From Muscardinus avellanarius (lineage: Eukaryota; Chordata; Mammalia; Rodentia; Gliridae), in contig OY726560.1 in assembly GCA_963383645.1 (NCBI GenBank), positions 156,024,623 through 156,088,622 on the forward strand: 64,000 nt of DNA, written 5' to 3'. The notes below the pieces were generated by a model, which was given only the letters and a program-made list of their open reading frames with translations, searched no databases and was not told the origin of the DNA. The first letter of the stretch is position 1. Every line of letters starts with the position of its first letter. Shown piece after piece: positions 32,954 to 45,130 of the stretch. The translations under genes were made by a program, and so were the position numbers.

Positions 32954-32968
32954 TTAGAAGGTATTCCT

Positions 32969-33639
32969 CATGAAAAAAAAGATTCACAGGGAGATCTCTT
33001 CAAGCCCTGGCTCCACAAAGCTTAGCCCATGGGCTGCCGCGAGCAAGAGCGCACTGACAGTGTGATTTCAGGTCTGTCTACACAAGGTGATCATCACTGG
33101 GCGTTTTCCAACAGGAGGAATGACAAAAAAAAAAAAAAATAGAGCTTCATGTTGGAATTTCTATAGCAAACTCTACAGTGTGGCAAAGACAATCTACTCC
33201 GCAGAGTAGATCTTTTTACTATTTTCATAATATAAATTGTGAATGTTAAAGCTTGACGAAATATTTTACTGGTAGAGAATATGCAAAGGGTAGAGAAGAG
33301 CAGTATAAATAATTAAGAGAAAAATAAAACTTCATAAATTGTCTTAAATATCAAGTCATGCATCTACTAAGATGGAAACTAGGTAGAGAACACGATCATA
33401 TAAAAGGATAAAATATGGTATAAAGTAATGAAAACCTCTGTGTCTGCATTAAAAATTCAGCCATGTTGCATTAGGGGGAAAAAAATTCAGCTGCAGGCAA
33501 TGAGCGAAAAGACTATAGTCCCAAGACTTCCAAAACCAAGGGACTAAGAAGACGAAATTCACCTTCTCATCCCTATTTTTAGACCAAAATAAACTTAAAT
33601 TTGAATTTGAAGGCAGGCAAGTGTTCAGATCCTCAATGC
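32969..33639. other. unique non-coding stretch
   Basis: AT-rich after 33120; no family recognised. Confidence 0.35.
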
Positions 33640-33800
33640 TGTGATTTTATTCTGAATAACTGCCTTTTATTTTCAATGCCTACTGTGTCATGTCACAATG
33701 TAATCTCTCCCTAAACTTAATTTAATGCCCAATTTAATCTCAATATGACAGCTAATAATTAAGAGAGCGCACGTTGTGGAGCTTAATGTTTGGTTGTATT
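33640..33800. promoter_or_regulatory. candidate conserved non-coding element
   Basis: Short repeat-free block with CTTAATTTAATG, CCAATTTAATC and GCTAATAATTAAG homeodomain-type clusters (33715-33765). Enhancer role is inferred. Confidence 0.3.
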
Positions 33801-34549
33801 GGTCATGAGTGTGTGTCACGCACAGTATTACTTCATACCATGCAATTTAATGAACAGCATCACTTGATATGTTTATTTCCGAAGGGGGGGGGCAAGCCAT
33901 CATTGTTTCAGAGTCAAAACATAGGTTTTCATGGTACTGTTGTGAGCAGTAAAAGGTTTCATGGGACAGAGGTCCTCTTCTATCATTCCTACGTTACAGG
34001 CACACACCTACAGGTGATGTGGTCCTCACAGGCACAGTCTGAACATGGTAAATGCAGCCCTGAAATAATCACTTCGTATTTAAAGTCATTACTTCGATGC
34101 ACACTTTTTGTACCCGTCACTTTCAACCCTCTCTTTTTATCATCAGTGGATTCTTTCAAAGGAATTCTTACTTGGCAGGCCCATTTGCAAAATAGGCCGG
34201 GGTGGGCCTGCTTTGATCGGGGCCTGGGGGCTGCCTCTCCGGTCCCCCCTTTCCCCCCTGCCTGGCACAGTCCGGGAGGCCCTTGCTTCTCAGGTCCCGA
34301 GTTCTGAGGCTCGGGACGTGGCTCAGTGTCACCCCATTCTACAGGAATCGACGAGGACACCGGTCCACTCCCTTCTCAACAGCCGGGTAACTACTGAGCA
34401 CCTACAGCTGGGATTCGAGCCCAGCCTTCGGGTTCCAGCACTGTTCTCCAATATTTCATGCGAATTATGACAACAGAAGGAGAAACCCTCGGCGAGTAAA
34501 GAAGGTGACCCAACTGATGGAGCTGAGAGCGGGGAGAGAGAGGCTCTGG
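33801..34549. other. unique non-coding stretch
   Basis: A 177-codon plus-strand frame (33774-34307) is the longest that crosses no recognised repeat between here and 49 kb, but I recognise no domain. A weak MIR-like text may lie at 34315-34432. Confidence 0.35.
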
Positions 34550-34727
34550 TGCACGGGACGGACATTCACAAACACATCAGAGCTGACCGCTAAGCAGAGC
34601 ACGGGAAGGAGGGAGGGGAGGGAGGGGAGGGAACGCAGAGGGGCTAAAGGGGTGATGTCTACATGATGATGTCTACACATCTTGTACCTCATTAAGATCT
34701 ATGATTACAATGCACCAATAATATATA
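34550..34727 (+). mobile_element. L1 3' UTR fragment
   Basis: Diverged L1 end with a G-rich polypurine run (about 34596-34632, repeated GGGAGG), 'ggggtgatgtctacatgatg' (locally duplicated) and 'acaatgcaccaataa'. Confidence 0.8.
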
Positions 34728-34758
34728 TAACACAAATAATATATATAAAAGAAAATAT

Positions 34759-34939
34759 ATATTTTTGGTGGTACTGGGATTCCTGGAAGCCCTTCTACCT
34801 CTGGGCTACACTCCCAGACCTATTTTATATTTTTGAAACAGGGTCTCTTAAACCAGCGCGGCTGGCTTCGAACCTGTGCAATCCTCCTTTCTCTGCCTCC
34901 CAAGTGCGGGGATTACAGGCGTGCGCCACCACAACCGGC
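34759..34939 (-). repeat. dimer B SINE
   Basis: Inverted dimer B: 'ggtactgggattcctggaag', 'cactcccagacctatttt', 'gtctcttaaaccagcgcggc' and 'gtgcgccaccacaaccggc'. Exact 13-bp TSD TAAAAGAAAATAT at 34746-34758 and 34940-34952. Confidence 0.95.
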
Positions 34940-35033
34940 TAAAAGAAAATATTTTCAAAGAGTTTCTGAATGAGTCCAAGAAGGATGAAACAGTGTGTGT
35001 AAACAGTAACATTTCTTGTTTTGAACATTTTTT

Positions 35034-35233
35034 GCAGTACTGGGGATGGAACCCAGGGGCATTCTACCTCCAAGCTACACCCCCAGTCATTTTTGTTTTA
35101 TTCTTGATTTTGAAACAGGGTCTCATTGAGTTGCAAAGGGGCCTCACTCGGTAATAGCTGTCTGCAAACCGCGATCCTCCTATCTCAGCCTCCCAAATGC
35201 TGGGATTAAAGGCATGTGCCACCACACCTGGCT
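35034..35233 (-). repeat. dimer A1 SINE
   Basis: Inverted dimer: 'gtactggggatggaaccc', 'gctacacccccagtcattt', 'gtctcattgagttgcaaag' and 'gccaccacacctggctac'. Possible TSD around 'taacatttctt' (35007) and 'tagcatttctt' (35234). Confidence 0.92.
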
Positions 35234-35239
35234 ACTAGC

Positions 35240-35612
35240 ATTTCTTAACACTCTCGTACCTGGCAGAGGTGACTGATGATGGTTCCAGGGTGGTGGGGGG
35301 CACTCTGGTGTTTGACCAGATCACTGATGCAGAGAACTGTGAGATGTATAGTATCCCTGGCCCACCAGCGGTACCCTTGGCCCTTTCTATCCCACTCAAG
35401 AAAGCATATTGGAAAATAGGTGTGAGGGTTATGTTATTATCTGAATCTATTTTTATTTCAGAACTAGGTGAACAGTTAATAAATTTTAGTACTTTACTTA
35501 CTAGTGGAAACAATTGCTTTTTACGTCCTCGTGAGAGACAGTATATATAAGGAAGTCGAACTTGTGCTCAGTAACCTGAGAAATAATCTTAGAATCAAAA
35601 GTTACCTTGTGG
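35240..35612. other. unique non-coding stretch
   Basis: Nothing recognised; overlapping 92-codon frames on both strands are not convincing. Confidence 0.35.
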
Positions 35613-35818
35613 GCTGGTTTGGTGACACATGCCTATCATCCCTGTACTTGGGAGGCTGAGGCGGGAGGGCCGTAGGTTCAGGGCCAGCCTCAGTAACTTG
35701 GGAAGGCCTTCAGCAACTTAGTGAAATCCCGTTTCAAAATTAAAAATAAAATAGGAGTGTAGCTCAGATATAGAACACTGCTCCTGGGTTCAAGTGCTAG
35801 TACCACACACACACACAA
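35613..35818 (+). repeat. dimer A1 SINE with short CA tail
   Basis: 'gggctggtttggtgacacat', 'cagcctcagtaacttggg', then a shortened right arm 'ataggagtgtagctcagat' and 'gggttcaagtgctagtacc' followed by six CA units. Confidence 0.9.
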
Positions 35819-36499
35819 AATAATTAGCTTGGTGGGAAAAAAGCCCAGTAGGAATATATGGAAAAGGGAAAAGAAAGAAAAATAAGCTGCATATAAGATG
35901 GGAGATGTCTAATGTAACTGGGATTAATGCAGTGATTGGAGTCATAACATTCAACCTCACGGGACCCAGCATTTAATTTTGCAAATGTGGCACTTCACTT
36001 TGCTTGTGTCAGATGCGTTCAGTGCTAGGCAGATGTTCCCCTACTGGGCTTTCCCAGTTCTACATGGCTTTTTTAGAGTAAAAAAAGTAGCTATTGCATA
36101 GGATTATTCAGAAGAAATTAGAGAGGGAATGTTTTGAGAGGAAGAGAGAGAAACCTGAGGACTCAGGTGAACCATCGGTGGATACAAAGAAGCAACTTGG
36201 AACCCTCTTGTATCAGTCTCTGTAAAGATAGGACAGGGCATTTATAGAAGGGATGCTTAGATGGTGAGGGTGGAGACAGAGTAGGATGGAAACACTGGAG
36301 CCCAGAGATTCCCGACAGGAAGGATTCTCACTCATCTGAACAGGTGTTGCGGAAGGCCAGGTGGGGACCAGTCATGCCCTTTGAGTCCCAGCAAAGGTTT
36401 TATGACTCCCAAGGCCATCAGGACACCAGAGAATTTTTAGCAGAGGAATTGTAGATAGGCTGTACTGGCAATGTCTCATGACATGTTAACAAATGCTAC
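35819..36499. other. unique non-coding stretch
   Basis: Nothing recognised. Confidence 0.35.
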
Positions 36500-36514
36500 A
36501 AGATATTTGCTTTT

Positions 36515-36719
36515 TTTTTTTTTTTTTTTTGGTGGTGGTGGTACTGGGGTTCCTGGAAACCCTTCTACCTCTGGGCTACACTCCCAGACACCTATTTTTT
36601 ATATTTTTATTTGGAAACAGGGTCTCTTAAGGCAGCACGGCTGGCTTCGAATCTGCACGATCCTCCTGTCTCCGCCTCTCAAGCGCGGGGATTACAAGCA
36701 TGCATCACCACACCCGGCT
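36515..36719 (-). repeat. dimer B SINE
   Basis: Inverted dimer B with long poly-T, a GGT triplet expansion next to 'actggggttcctgg', 'ctcttaaggcagcacggc' and 'caccacacccggct'. Exact 15-bp TSD AAGATATTTGCTTTT at 36500-36514 and 36720-36734. Confidence 0.96.
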
Positions 36720-36734
36720 AAGATATTTGCTTTT

Positions 36735-37449
36735 GTATATAAATCAGTTGGGGAAGCAGAATGTTTGCAAAAGTTCGGAAGGTGTCTTCAAGCCAGGACT
36801 TCTCTGACCCCGGCCCTCCTACTTCACACTGTCAAGCTCTGAGCACAGAGAACTAGAGGCGTCTTATAAACGTAGTTAAGAATTTTCCCACCTCCTCACC
36901 TCCTCCTGCCTCATGGAACCCTGGGGTTCTGGGGAAAACAGTGGGAAGGGCTGATGTACCGCTCTGAACTTTGGCAAGGAAACACAGTCAGAAAGTTGTT
37001 GATACCTCCTAATTATAATTAATAAGAAAAACAAATTCTGCCTGAGGCTAAATTCAGTGATTTCACTGCCGTCCTCTGCCCATCACAAAATCACACAGAG
37101 CGAGGGTTCCATGGGACACCCAGGTCCTCAGAACAGGCCCTTTTACGGCAAACATTTCTGCTTCCCCAGTGTGACCTGTAAAGTCCCACTTTCCCTTCCT
37201 CTGTTTACCTGGCTTTGCTGGCTAGGAGTCTCTGCACACACTTGCTAGACACAAACAACCGCAGGCGGGGGAGGAAGGAGCTAGAGGGTCCTGCCTTCAG
37301 GGGCTTCAGTGTCAGCTAACAGACTCCAACCAGACAAACTTCCCAGAGTCCCCGGGTTGTTCACACTTGGAAGCCGTGAATAGTATGTTTACACCTCTCT
37401 TATTAACTCTGACCATATTTGTTTTGTGCACTAGTTTTTTTAGATGTAA
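36735..37449. other. unique non-coding stretch
   Basis: Nothing recognised. Confidence 0.35.
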
Positions 37450-37665
37450 TATTTAGCCGGGTATGCACATCTGTAATCTCAGTATTTGGGAGGCTGGGAC
37501 AGGAGACTATGGGCTGGAAGACAGCTTTAACAATGTAGCGAGATTCTCAGCAACCTAGCAAGACCCTCTTTCCAAACAAACAGAAGTATTAAAAAGGTTT
37601 GAGAAGGGTGTTCAACTTCAGAACACCCCGGGTTCTATCCCTAGTTCCATGAATGAATGAATGAG
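37450..37665 (+). repeat. dimer A1 SINE, old copy
   Basis: 'tttagccgggtatgcacatc', 'atctcagtatttgggaggct', 'gattctcagcaacctagcaag' and 'gggttctatccctagttcc', followed by GAAT units. More diverged than any other dimer here. Confidence 0.85.
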
Positions 37666-37959
37666 TGAATGCAGTGTTTCCTGAGCATGGACTTCAGGCC
37701 AGGCACGTGCAGAGGGTGAGGCTGGATTCCAGGCTTTGCAGCAGTCTGCATCCAGGGTGCAAAGGAATATGTTACACTGGTGTCTGCTGACTGTTGACGT
37801 GTCCTAACTGCTCTGACTCAGGTGGAGATCTGTAAGTTTTCCCTGAGTTTCAGACCTGCAGGAGAGGCAGACGCACCCTCAGAGGCCGACTTTCCTGCCT
37901 CCACTCCCTACAGGAAATGAAAGGCTCTTTCCTAATTTAGTTTCAAAGCCATCTATCTT
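37666..37959. other. unique non-coding stretch
   Basis: Nothing recognised. Confidence 0.35.
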
Positions 37960-39080
37960 TGTACATAGACATGTGGTCACGTCTGAAGTGCTCTGAACTT
38001 ATTTTTAAATTAAGCGATTTGAAGGAGAGGTAGAAGATTTTATATCAACGTTGCCCAATGTTATATTCTCTCTTTTTTTTCCTTTGCAATCTTTTGGGCT
38101 TACCCTTTATTTCTTAATTGTTTTCTCCTCCCACATTTACTTTTGCACTTAAATTCACATAACACGAAATGAAATGAAAGTAGAGATATTAAAAAGGAAA
38201 CGATTATTCAGTATTATCCCCTTAGAATTTTGCTTTATGAAAATATTTTTGAAGCTATTACTCATGTTGAAGTTTTCACATTCATTAATATATGTATTTT
38301 GTGCAAACTAAGCAAATTCTACATTCCCAGTTTGGCTGTTATACACACAAATTAATGAATGTACTTAAATGAATTTGATTAATATGCGGCAGCTCAAGAC
38401 CCACTTTATATTATTAACACAGAAATTTTCCTCATTGAATGCTGCTGAATCAGAATGCCGTGTTTGCTTGAGAAGGCTGTCACACACACAGCACGCACAC
38501 ACAGAGACACACACTACAAGTAATGTAAAGCTAAGATTTTCATAATTATCATAATTCAGTCATTAAGATATTAGCAAACTGTCATAACCACAAGAGATTC
38601 TCTCTACACGCAATTTTCCATCTTCTCCCTGCACCCAAGATATACAGGCGGTGCCAGTACCAGAGTGTGTTAAATGGAAACTCTCCTTCTGCATTTTATT
38701 AGCAAATTTTGCAAACTACAAACAGCTTGAGTGTTGTATAAATTTATAGTTGTGCCTGCACATTTGTGACGGTGGTTTGCAGCATGCAGGTTTTATCTAA
38801 GGGCTTTTACTTGGAACTGCACAGAACAATTCCAAAACCCCAAAACTAAAGGAAAATAAAATTGAAGTGCCTTTACAATTGAGTGATTTATACATTAAAG
38901 TATTTATTTTAAAACAAGATTAAAAATATTGCACTCTTAGAAACATTCTTTCCTGGTAGAGGCACTCAGATGGAAAATTTCATCCATTTCAAACTGACTT
39001 TTTGCCTGAATGACTCTCACATATTTTCCTAGAACCTAGTCATGTCAAATTATTTATTCGACTTTACAATACTCCACAAG
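37960..39080. promoter_or_regulatory. candidate conserved non-coding block, AT-rich
   Basis: About 1.1 kb with no SINE or microsatellite insertion. Dense TTAAT, ATTAAT and TTTATT words occur, for example 'cattaatatatg' (38282) and 'aaattaatgaatg' (38349), and 'gaatttgattaatatgcggc' near 38371. The longest repeat-free AT-rich run in the window. Conservation is unproven. Confidence 0.35.
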
Positions 39081-39505
39081 TAGCTAGGAAGCTTTGAGCA
39101 TTGAAGGGATAGAAAGTAGTTGGCCAATTAAGTGCTCAACTATATATTTTTTTTATGCTCACATATACTCATTTTTTTTTTTTTTACCTTCTGAACCCTA
39201 TTCAGTTGTATCTTGTTCTAGAAGAGGATTTCTGCATATGTCTGCTCTGGGGGTTTTATCTAAATTTGAGTTATGGAGTGCATTTTAGCTAAAAAGCCCA
39301 AGTTAGGATAGAATGGGAAAACCCATCCTCCCACAGTTCAGGAGGTACTAGGAGGAATCTAGGTGCAACATGTAAAGGGCACATGCACTTTTAATGTCCC
39401 CTTCCAGAAAAACCCCACCTCCCAGCCCTAGTCACAGTCAAGGTCATAAGTACCACTCTAATGTCACTTAGTGATGGTGATGCTTGAGATCTTATCAATG
39501 ACTAC
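39081..39505. other. unique stretch
   Basis: Nothing securely recognised. Confidence 0.3.
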
Positions 39506-39598
39506 ACCAGGGATGTAGCTCAGTGGTTCGGTGCTTGCATAGCATGCTCAAAGCCCTGAGTTCAATCCCCAGCACCAAAACAAATTAATTAAAATAAA
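39506..39598 (+). repeat. ID-type monomer SINE
   Basis: 'caccagggatgtagctcag', 'gtgcttgcatagcatgc' and 'gagttcaatccccagcacc', with an A-rich tail. It ends directly against the L1 5' end. Confidence 0.9.
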
Positions 39599-39809
39599 AA
39601 TTAGGACTTCCAGGAAGATGTCGACTGAGAAAAGCAGCACATACCAGTCCTGGTAAAACCCGATCTACATTGCCTCATAAACAGCATTCTACAAAGCCAG
39701 AAAATACTACTGGTAGAGGAATAAAGATGATAGGTACAAAGGACAGGGGAAAAGAATATTAGAAGACCAATCAGAGAGCAGGAAAGAAATTCACCCACCT
39801 TCTGCCGAC

Positions 39810-40630
39810 AGGTGCCGTGGTGGCGCCATCTTACTTCACAGCACCTGACTCCAGAGATGAAAAGAAAAATAACCACGGACCTGAAGTGAGCAGCTGCAGA
39901 CCATCGGGGTTGTCAGCCATCAGTTCTTCCTGCGCAAAGAGTGACTTCCACCTCCAGCAGTGGCAGCCGAGCTCACCACGCCCTCCAGGGATCCAGAGCA
40001 GAGCTCAACACCAGAAAAGAAACCCTCCCACCTCGTGGCCAGGGACGCCACAACGGCACAATCTTGCCTCACTGCACCTGACTCCAGGGACAATCAGGAA
40101 AATATTCAAGGATCTGAAGTAAGCAGCTGCAAATCATTGGAATTCTAAGTCATCAGTTCCTCCAGCGCAAACACCGCTACAACTTGCAGCAGTGATGGCC
40201 CAAACCACCACGCCTTCCAGAGATTAAGACTGGTGCGCGCCGAAACTGTAAATGAAGCTGCAATCTCTGCAGAAGAGAGCCCGGCACAGCGCTCCCACGG
40301 ACTCCTGCAGCTGTGATAAACTCCCTGGGTCTGAGACTTTGCAGTTCAACCCAGCAAAGGAGGGGATAGAGTCTACAGCTTGCAGCAGTGGCAGCTGAGC
40401 TAACCACACCCTCCAGAGATCCAGAGTTGCGCTCCATAACACCATAATTGAAGCCGTGGTCCCCTTAGGAGAACGAACGCCCAGCACGGTGCTCCCAGAG
40501 ACTCACACAGCCGTGATAAGCTCTCTGGGTCTGAGCCTTTGAAGTTCAACTTGGTGAAGGAGGGGGTGGAGTTTACAACTTGCAGCAGTTGCAGCTGAGC
40601 TCCCCATGCCCTCCAAAGATCCAGAGGTGC
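39810..40630 (+). repeat. L1 5' UTR tandem monomers
   Basis: A motif of the form 'gcagcagtggcagctgagc' with 'ccctccagagatccagag' recurs. Its CCCTCCAG-type word lies at 39981, 40213 (CCTTCCAG), 40409 and 40609 (CCCTCCAA), giving spacings of 232, 196 and 200 bp. The units also share 'gtgataaactccctgggtctg' (third and fourth). This is a repeated-promoter layout like rodent L1 monomers, though the unit sequence itself is not one I recognise. Confidence 0.8.
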
Positions 40631-40649
40631 ACTCAATAACACTGTAAGT

Positions 40650-40863
40650 AGCTGGGTGTGGTGGCACATGCTTGTAATCCCAGCATTCAGTAGGCAGAGA
40701 CCTGAGGATTGCGGTTCGCAGACAGCCTCAGCTACTTAGCGAGGCACTTTACAGCTCAGTGAGACCATTTCAAAAAATAAAGAAAGATTTAAAAATAGGT
40801 GTGGGGTGTAGCTTGAAGGTAGAATGCCCCTGGGTTCCATCCCCAGTACCTCAAAAAAAAAAA
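40650..40863 (+). repeat. dimer A2 SINE inside the L1 5' UTR
   Basis: 'agctgggtgtggtggcacat', 'cagacagcctcagctacttag', 'gggttccatccccagtacc', then poly-A. TSD AATAACACTGTAAGT (40635-40649) and AATAACACTTTAAGT (40864-40878), 14 of 15 matching. It inserted after the L1 did. Confidence 0.96.
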
Positions 40864-41858
40864 AATAACACTTTAAGTGAAGTTGTGGTTACCGTGAGAG
40901 AACACCCATCGTGGAGCCCCCAGGGACCGATGCAGTTGTGATAAACTCCCGAGAAGGTGGGGATAGTGTCTGCTGTTGGACATAGTGACGGTTCAGACAG
41001 GCTCAGGCTCTGATCAGTGGAAAATGTGGAAGGAAACCTATCCTTAACCCTAGACCCAACTAGTATGATTACCGGGATCAATACAGACCACCCAACTGTG
41101 GTCAATTGGAAGAAGTCAGCCCAGCCCAGCCCGAGCTGTGGAGAACAGAGGCTCTTACATTAAGTTTGGTCTCAGAGGTATATGCCACCTACGGAGGCAG
41201 GGAGAGACAGAGACCCCAAATCTGTGGAAAGTGTGGAGGGTGACCTGCGCTTAACACTAGATCCAGCCCCATCGATACTGACCATCTGCATAGACTGAGA
41301 AAGACTCAGAAAACAGCAAGAAAGGTGCTGGCGGCACTCAGTATCTGCACAGAGAGAGACTGCAGAGGCCTTGTCTGCTGAATAGTCATTTATTTGGATA
41401 GTTGCATTAATTTGTTGTTGAGATTGTTTTGGTTTTTTGTTCTTTTTTTGTGTGAGTATGTATGCCTGTCTTTTTACCCTCTCTCAAGCTTCTTTCTTGC
41501 ACATAACTAATCTCTTCTCTCTATCCCCTTTCTTCTTTTTTATTTCCTTTTTCTTTCTTCTTCTCTCTTCTTTGTCTTATATTAAGTCCACTTCATATCA
41601 CTATACCAAAAACTCTACACTGGTTACGAGACTACTACTATATTGTCACTATCTCTAATCTCTAGTATATGCTGCCTTACCAAATTCATACTGGAATTCA
41701 GTCCTATCTGAGGCTTTACCCTATTCTTCCATTTATGACTTCACTTCCCTCCTCACTCAACCTTCACTGTTGAATAGAACTTATCCTTGGATATACCAGT
41801 TGACACCTAGAGACTGAGAGAAATCTACCAAAAGCAACAGATACAAACTTCTGAAATC

Positions 41859-42709
41859 ATGAGAAGGAGGAAGAGCAAGGAAACAATGAGCTCCCACAAC
41901 ACCACAATAAACGAACCTGACAACACAGAAATGCAGAGATCTCCAGAAGGTCAAATCAGGAACGCAACTGTGGAAATAATACAGGACTTCTGAAAAGAAT
42001 TTAGAGAGAATCTTAAATAAATAAAGGATGCAATCACTGAATTGAAGGCATCAATTCAAACTATAAACAAGTGATTAGACCACATGAAGAATAGAATCTC
42101 GCTCCTAGAAGATGATCACTCCAAAACTGAATGCATAGTATATAATTTAGAAAAAAACAATCTGACAGCATGAATTGGACATTGAAGAAATATGAGCCCA
42201 TTTTAAAAGTGCTAACCTAAGAATAACTGGCATAGAAGAGGGAAAAGAAGGTGAAACCAAAGGGACCAACAATCTTTTCAAAGAAGTAATATCAGAAAAT
42301 TTTCCAAACATAGAGCAAGAGGTCGATACAGAAGTACAGGAAACTTATAGAACCCCCTTTAGACAAGATCAGAGACATGTTGTCCACACCACATAATAGT
42401 CAAACTGTCCAATGTAGAAGGCAAGGAGATAATCTTTAAGAAGATCAAGTGACATTCAGAGGTAAACCAGTTAGAATCACTCCAGACTTCCCAAACCAAG
42501 TCATGAAAGCCAGAAAGGCTTGGAGTAGCATATTCCAAACTCTGAAAGAAAACAACTTGCAGCCAAAAATTTCCTACCCAGAAAAACTATCACTCAAATT
42601 AGACAGGGAAATAAAAATCTTCCATGACAAACAGAAGCTGAAAGAATTTATGTCTTTAAAACTGGCAGTAGAGAAAATACTCAAAGAGATTAATTGCAAA
42701 AGGAAATAA
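41859..42709 (+). pseudogene. L1 ORF1 remnant
   Basis: Starts at an ATG with a basic N-terminus (MRRRKSKE). Stops appear within about 45 codons, and at least one frameshift is needed to reach the C-terminal domain. That domain remains open at 42449-42709, carrying FRGKPVRI, RKAWSSIFQTLKE and QPKISYPEKLSLK, close in order to the nucleic-acid chaperone C-terminal domain of L1 ORF1p. Total span (851 bp) is shorter than a typical rodent ORF1. Not functional. Confidence 0.9.
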
Positions 42710-42804
42710 GTAACATAGCCAGAACCAGAGAAACAAGAATTTCCATCCAGCAAACAGCTAAGCAAAAAACAACAAACACTATTTCAAACAAAAGTTAAAT
42801 CTCA

Positions 42805-45130
42805 ACATGTTAGGAATTAAAAATCATCGCTCAGTAATCACACTGAATGTAAATGGCCTCAACTCCCCAATAAAAAGACACAAAGTGGTGAAATGGATTA
42901 AAAACCAAAATCCATTTATCTGCTGTCTGCAAGAAACACCTACAAATAAAGATAGTAACAAACTTAAGGTAAAGGGCTAGAGCAAGTTAATCCATGCCAA
43001 TGAAACTTGAAGACAAGCAGAAAGAGCAAATATAAAAAAATCAATTCATGTAATTCATCGTATAGACAGAACCAAAGAACCAAAGACAAAAATCACATGA
43101 TCATTTCAATAGATACTGAAGAAGCATTTGACAAAAATCCAACATCTATTTATGCTAAAAGCACTGCAAAAAATTGGAATAAAAGTAACATACCTCAACG
43201 TCATAAAGGCAATCTACAATAGGCCCACAGCCAACATCATATTAAATGGGGGAAAACTTTCAGAATTTCTCCTAAAACCAGAAATAAGACAAGGATGTTC
43301 ATTTTCACCACTTCTCTTCAATATAGTACCTGAGATTCTAGCCAGAGCTATAAGGCAAGAAAAGAAAATCAAAGGAATACAAATAGGAAAAGAAGAACTC
43401 AAGTTTTCACTATTTGCAGATGACATAATACTAAGAAAACCCAACAAACTCAACCAAAAGGCTTATAGGACTGATCAACAAATTCAGCAAAATGTCTGGA
43501 TACAAAATCAATCCTAAAAAATCAGAAACTTTTCTGTACACCAATCATAAATCCACTAAAAAAGAAATCCAGAAAACATTTCTACTCAGGATTTCCCACA
43601 AAGAAAAAAATACTTAGGAATAAACTTAACCAAGGAAGTAAAAGACCCCTACAAAGAAAATTATAAAACATTGAAAAAAGAAATTGAAGAAGACCTTAGA
43701 AGATGGAAAGATCTTCCATGTTAATGGACAAGCAGAATAAATATCATGAAAATGGCCATACCTCTAAAAGTAATCTACAGATTCAACACAATACCCAATA
43801 AATTATCAAGATCATTCCTCACAGACATAGAAAAATCAATCCTTAAGTTCATTTGAAACAACAACAACAAAAAACCCAGAATAGCCAAAGTAGTTCTCAA
43901 CAAAAAACCATGCAGGAGGCATCACAATACCTAACTTTCAAGTATACTACAAAGCCATAGTAATAAAAACAGCATTGTACTGGCACAAAAACAGATACAT
44001 AGACCAATGGAGCAGAAAAGAAGACTCAGAAACAAGTCCACACACTTACAGCCAATTGATTTTTGACAAAGGGGCCAAAAACATACACTGGAAAAAAGAT
44101 AGCCTGTTCAACAAGTGGTATTAGCAAAACTGGTTAACCAATATGCAGAAAACTGGAAATTAATACCACTTTCTCACTCTGCACAAGAGTCAATTCAAGA
44201 TGGACCAAAGACTTGGAAATTAGACCAGAGACCTTGAGGCTCCTTGGAAAGGGCATAGATTCAACACTGCAACACATGGGCACAGATAGAAACTTTCTCA
44301 ATAAAACCCCAAAGGCACAAGAAACTAAACGGTGAATCAATGTGTGGGATTGTATGAAACTGAAGAGCTTCTGTTCAGTAAAGGAAACTGTCAAGAACCT
44401 CAACAAAGAGCCAACAAAATGGGAGATTTTTGCCAACTACTCCTCCGTTAGAGGACTAATATCTAGAATATACAGAGAACTCAAGGAACCCAGCACTAAG
44501 AAAACAAATAACCCAATGTAAAAATGGGCAAGTGAACTAAATAAACACTTCATGAAGGAAAAAATTCAAGTGGCCAATAAATGCATGAAAAATGCTCACC
44601 ATCAATAGCAATCAGAGAGATGCAAATCAAAACTACCCTGAGGTTTCACCTAACTCCAACTAGAATGGCAATCATTCAAAACACAAACAACAACAGATTC
44701 TGGTGAGGATGTGGAGAAGTAGGACCTCTAAAACATTGTTGGTGGGATTACAAATTAGTGCAACCACTTTGGAAAACAATATGGAGGATCCTCAAAAGAA
44801 TGGGAATGAACTTACCATATGATCCAGCAATGCCACTCCTGGGTATCTACTCAAAAGAAAGGAAACCAAACTACCAAACTAATGCATGCGTATCTGTGTT
44901 CATAGCTGCACAATTCACCATTGCCAAACTATGGAACCAGACAAAATGTCCATCAACAGATGAATGGATTACAAAACTGTGGGATGTGTACACAATGAAT
45001 TTTACTCAGCCATAAAGAAAAAAACAATTACTTCATTTACAGGGAAGTGGATGGAACTGGAGGACATTATGCTAAGTGAGATTAGTCAGACACAAAAAAT
45101 AAGAAATCAGATGTTCTCCCTAATATGCAA
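42805..45130 (+). pseudogene. L1 ORF2 remnant lacking most of endonuclease and the linker
   Basis: The endonuclease N-terminus is readable in text at 42830-42975 (TLNVNGLNSPIKRHK, then CCLQETP). Near 43025-43055 it joins reverse transcriptase sequence ([16 protein letters not shown]). In the open piece 43128-43517 the FADD active-site box is kept (SLFADDIIL near 43405-43430). Roughly 500 codons between these are gone by comparison with full-length L1. The C-terminal part at 44758-45015 shows WRILKRMGMNLPYDPAMPLL and the LWNQTKCPSTDEW region. Many stops elsewhere. Confidence 0.9.

Noticed and set aside
33774..34307. 177-codon plus-strand frame
   Set aside because: No recognised domain and no coding-like bias that I can see; probably chance.
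34315..34432. MIR fossil
   Set aside because: Only the 'ccccattctacagg' and 'gctgggattcgagcccagcc' words fit; spacing is wrong for a confident call.
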